Shown here in pieces: positions 6,105 through 7,964 of a DNA stretch of 7,964 nucleotides. Within the stretch, counting starts at the first letter, position 1, and every line of letters starts with the position of its first letter. The notes beneath the pieces are model-generated. The model was not told where the DNA came from. It saw nothing but the letters and a program-made list of their open reading frames with translations, and made no database searches. A program made the position numbers and the translations under genes. This DNA is from Bacteroidales bacterium (lineage in GTDB: Bacteria > Bacteroidota > Bacteroidia > Bacteroidales > JAAUTT01), in assembly GCA_012031335.1 (NCBI GenBank), contig JAAUTT010000169.1, positions 1 through 7,964 of the forward strand, written 5' to 3'.

Positions 6105-6935
6105 ATGAAATTAAAAAGACTCATGCGTAATACACTGTTTCTTTTAACCTTAGCAGTTGTCTTCTCTCTTACTGCATGTAAAAGTGGAAACACTGGCACC
6201 AGCGATTCTGCCGCTGCCGACACTGTAAATAAAACCGAATTATCGCAGGATGTAAGGATGTAGTTTATCCTTTGCCCACACCATTTGAAGTAACTCAAAT
6301 GCTTAACGAACTTGGAGTAAAATACAATGCAACAATTTTAAATCCTGCCAATAAAGTTGAGAAATATTTTACTGAGTCCAGCAAAGCTGTAAATCTTGGC
6401 GTATACAGTGCCGACATGGCATATGCTGCTACTTATGATCAAAAACAGGATATAAAATTATATTCAGGATCGTTGAAGAAACTTGTAGACGATTTGGGTA
6501 TAAACATCGATTATAATAAATTTCTCTCTGAAGAAAACAAAGAAAAATTTAATAACAAGGACACCCTTGTAAAATACATCACCAATACCTTTTTCGACAC
6601 CTATCAATATCTGGGCGAAAAGAGCAATCCCGATCTGGCTATAGTAATGACCACCGGCATGTGGGTTGAACTGATGTATATTGCAACTCATATTTCGGAA
6701 GATGCTTACAACTATACCGGCATTGTTAAATTAATTACCGATCAGAAAACATCGTATGATAAGCTGATGGAATTGTTGGCAAGCAGAAATTCAAGTCAGG
6801 ACATTAAAGATCTCGAAAACAAAATTATTGGTTTTAAAACCTGTATTTGACAAAATTGATACAGGACTCTCCGAAGCTGATTACAAAACCATTTTGACTA
6901 CAATTCGCGAGGTAAGAAAAAACATCGTTTCGTAA
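6105..6935 (+). CDS. Lipoprotein of unknown function (two frameshifts)
   Basis: From ATG 6105 the product starts with a lipoprotein signal peptide: basic MKLKRLMRN, a hydrophobic core, then LTAC with lipidated Cys25. A Ser/Thr/Ala/Asp-rich linker follows. This frame stops at 6261-6263. The main body continues in the next frame (VVYPLPTPFEVTQMLNELGV; KAVNLGVYSADMAYAATYDQ; TTGMWVELMYIATHI). It breaks again near 6836-6839, where removing one A restores GFKPVFDKIDTGLSEAD and a tail ending REVRKNIVS at 6933-6935. The repaired protein is about 276 residues, largely helical in appearance and anchored in the envelope. I recall similar Bacteroidota lipoproteins without a known function and assign none. 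A promoter box precedes it and a terminator follows, so it is probably a single-gene unit. The first break can be explained either as an 8-bp tandem duplication or as one missing G. Confidence 0.8.
6247..6262 (+). repeat. 8-bp tandem duplication at the lipoprotein frameshift
   Basis: AGGATGTA occurs twice back to back (6247-6254 and 6255-6262) exactly where the lipoprotein frame breaks. Removing one copy restores SQDVVYPLPTPFEV. Alternatively, one extra G after 6257 restores QDVRDVVYPLP without any duplication. Confidence 0.6.
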
Positions 6936-6954
6936 AAAATATTCAATCCGAAAG

Positions 6955-6991
6955 CAGCCCATGACTCTTATACAGCATTGGGCTGTTTTTT
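6955..6991 (+). terminator. Rho-independent terminator after the lipoprotein gene
   Basis: Stem CAGCCCA (6955-6961) with TGGGCTG (6979-6985), a 17-nt loop and six T (6986-6991). It begins 20 bases after the repaired lipoprotein stop and separates that gene from the ABC gene at 7008. Its long loop makes it weaker than the others. Confidence 0.75.
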
Positions 6992-7007
6992 ATAGCTCAC
7001 CTCTTAC

Positions 7008-7964
7008 ATGAACGAATCCATACTGAAAGCGCTGATAAGGCTGTTTGCTATTGTTGCCGATGTGAACAAGGAAAATCAATCCGACACGGAACGCAGTATA
7101 GTAATGGATTATCTCGATATGCAGTTCAGTCATGAGATAGCTCGAAAATACCTCGAATATTTTGATGAGCAGGTAAGATATTTCCATCCGGAATTACAAA
7201 ACTTTAATAAGGAAGAAACCCGTAAACATCAATTGTCGAACGAAGTCAATATTCTCTCGCTGCTCAACCAGTTTAATGAGGACCTGGATCAGGAACAACG
7301 GCTGATGATCATCATTTTCTGCTCGATTTTATTAACCGGGACTTTAAAACCAAAAATGAGCTGAAATTCGTCACCAGCATCTCGAACCAACTTAAAATCA
7401 GTGAGGAAGAATTTCAGGATATTACATCGTTCACCTTTGGCGAACTCGATAAAGTAGTAAACAAAGAATGGCTGCTATATATCGATGCCAACGACTCTGC
7501 ACCATCGCCCGAAATAAAGCACATGCCCAACGACAAAATCGATGGCCGTATTGTTGTTTTGCATATCCCAAGCACCAACACCTATGTTTTTCGTTATGAT
7601 GGAAAGCTTGATCTATTCCTGAATGGCCATAACATTAAGCCAAACCGATCATATATCTGGTCGCCAGGTTCCGTTCTCAAAAATCCCAAAACAGGATCGC
7701 TTTACTACAGCCGGGTTGCAGGGAAGTTTATACAGGCTAACATTGAAAATAAATTTGTTTTCGAAGCCGAAAACATTGAGTATAACTACAGAAACAGCAA
7801 TAATGGGCTGAAGCGGTTTAACTTAACGGAAGAATCGGGCAGGCTTATTGGAATTATAGGTGGCAGCGGTTCGGGTAAATCAACTCTTATCAATGTTTTA
7901 AACGGTAATATTAAGCCACGGAAGGGAAGTATCAAAATTAACGGTTTCGATATACACGATTATA
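7008..7964 (+). CDS. TerB-like/ABC ATPase fusion protein, 3' end outside window (one frameshift)
   Basis: The N-terminal portion of a large protein. Residues 1 to about 115 are helical and resemble TerB-like domains (LIRLFAIVADVNKENQSDTE, then DQEQRLMIIIF). A region of about 150 residues follows with a beta-rich part (RIVVLHIPSTNTYVFRYDGK; PGSVLKNPKTG). The ABC ATPase domain then starts, with Walker A GGSGSGKST (codons from 7859, about residue 285) followed by LNGNIKPRKGSIKINGFDI. The first frame ends at 7362-7364. One extra T in the run at 7315-7318 continues it as FLLDFINRDFKTKNELKF, and that frame is open to the window end, about 319 residues so far. I recall similar Bacteroidota proteins that place a TerB-like domain before the ABC domain, with membrane segments later, but the C-terminal part is not visible here. 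The transported substrate is unknown. No promoter was seen in the 17 bases after the preceding terminator, so partial readthrough is possible. Confidence 0.83.

Noticed and set aside
7623..7811. Plus-strand open frame of 62 codons
   Set aside because: It is out of frame within the open ABC-protein reading frame, which carries the recognisable Walker A sequence.
1..7964. Mobile elements, CRISPR arrays, tRNA or rRNA genes
   Set aside because: No transposase or integrase motif, spaced repeat array, terminal inverted repeats or RNA gene was recognised anywhere in the window.

Overview
The window looks like chromosome from a Bacteroidota member, probably a Bacteroidales/Marinilabiliales-type anaerobe or facultative anaerobe. 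The base composition is AT-rich and Shine-Dalgarno sequences are largely absent. Several genes are preceded by the Bacteroidota -7 promoter box TAnnTTTG. Protein types (a lipoprotein ending its signal in LTAC, a rhodanese whose signal peptide ends in HAQ, a TerB-like/ABC fusion) also fit this phylum. The assignment is inferred from sequence style, not from a search.

Left region (1-2826): a LacI-family repressor on the minus strand, running off the left edge, is divergent from a two-gene corrinoid methyl-transfer operon on the plus strand. The operon encodes a UroD/MtaA-type zinc methyltransferase followed by an MtaC-type cobalamin-binding protein, and ends in a strong terminator. A 26-bp near-perfect palindrome with a central CpG overlaps the operon's -7 box, so the LacI protein very likely represses this operon. 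A sugar-type inducer would suggest demethylation of a methylated sugar, glycoside or similar compound, but the substrate cannot be read from the sequence.

Middle region (2979-5749): a sulfur/redox and stress group. A YgaP-like (DUF2892-type) membrane protein converges with a thioredoxin-rhodanese operon with only 2 bp between the two stop codons. Next are a TSUP/TauE-SafE transporter on the minus strand and, divergent from it, a Dps mini-ferritin with a well-formed Bacteroidota promoter. All five genes are intact.

Right region (5750-7964): a 355-bp gap holding two hairpins (one a clear terminator) and a promoter box, then a lipoprotein of unknown function. After another terminator comes the start of a large TerB-like/ABC ATPase protein that runs off the right edge just past its Walker A motif.

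Five of the ten genes are broken by seven apparent frameshifts: two in lacI, one in the methyltransferase, one in the corrinoid protein, two in the lipoprotein and one in the ABC gene. Most can be repaired by adding or removing one base in a short homopolymer, and the protein families continue cleanly across each break. This pattern points to uncorrected sequencing indels more than to gene decay. I therefore annotate these as single genes spanning the break.
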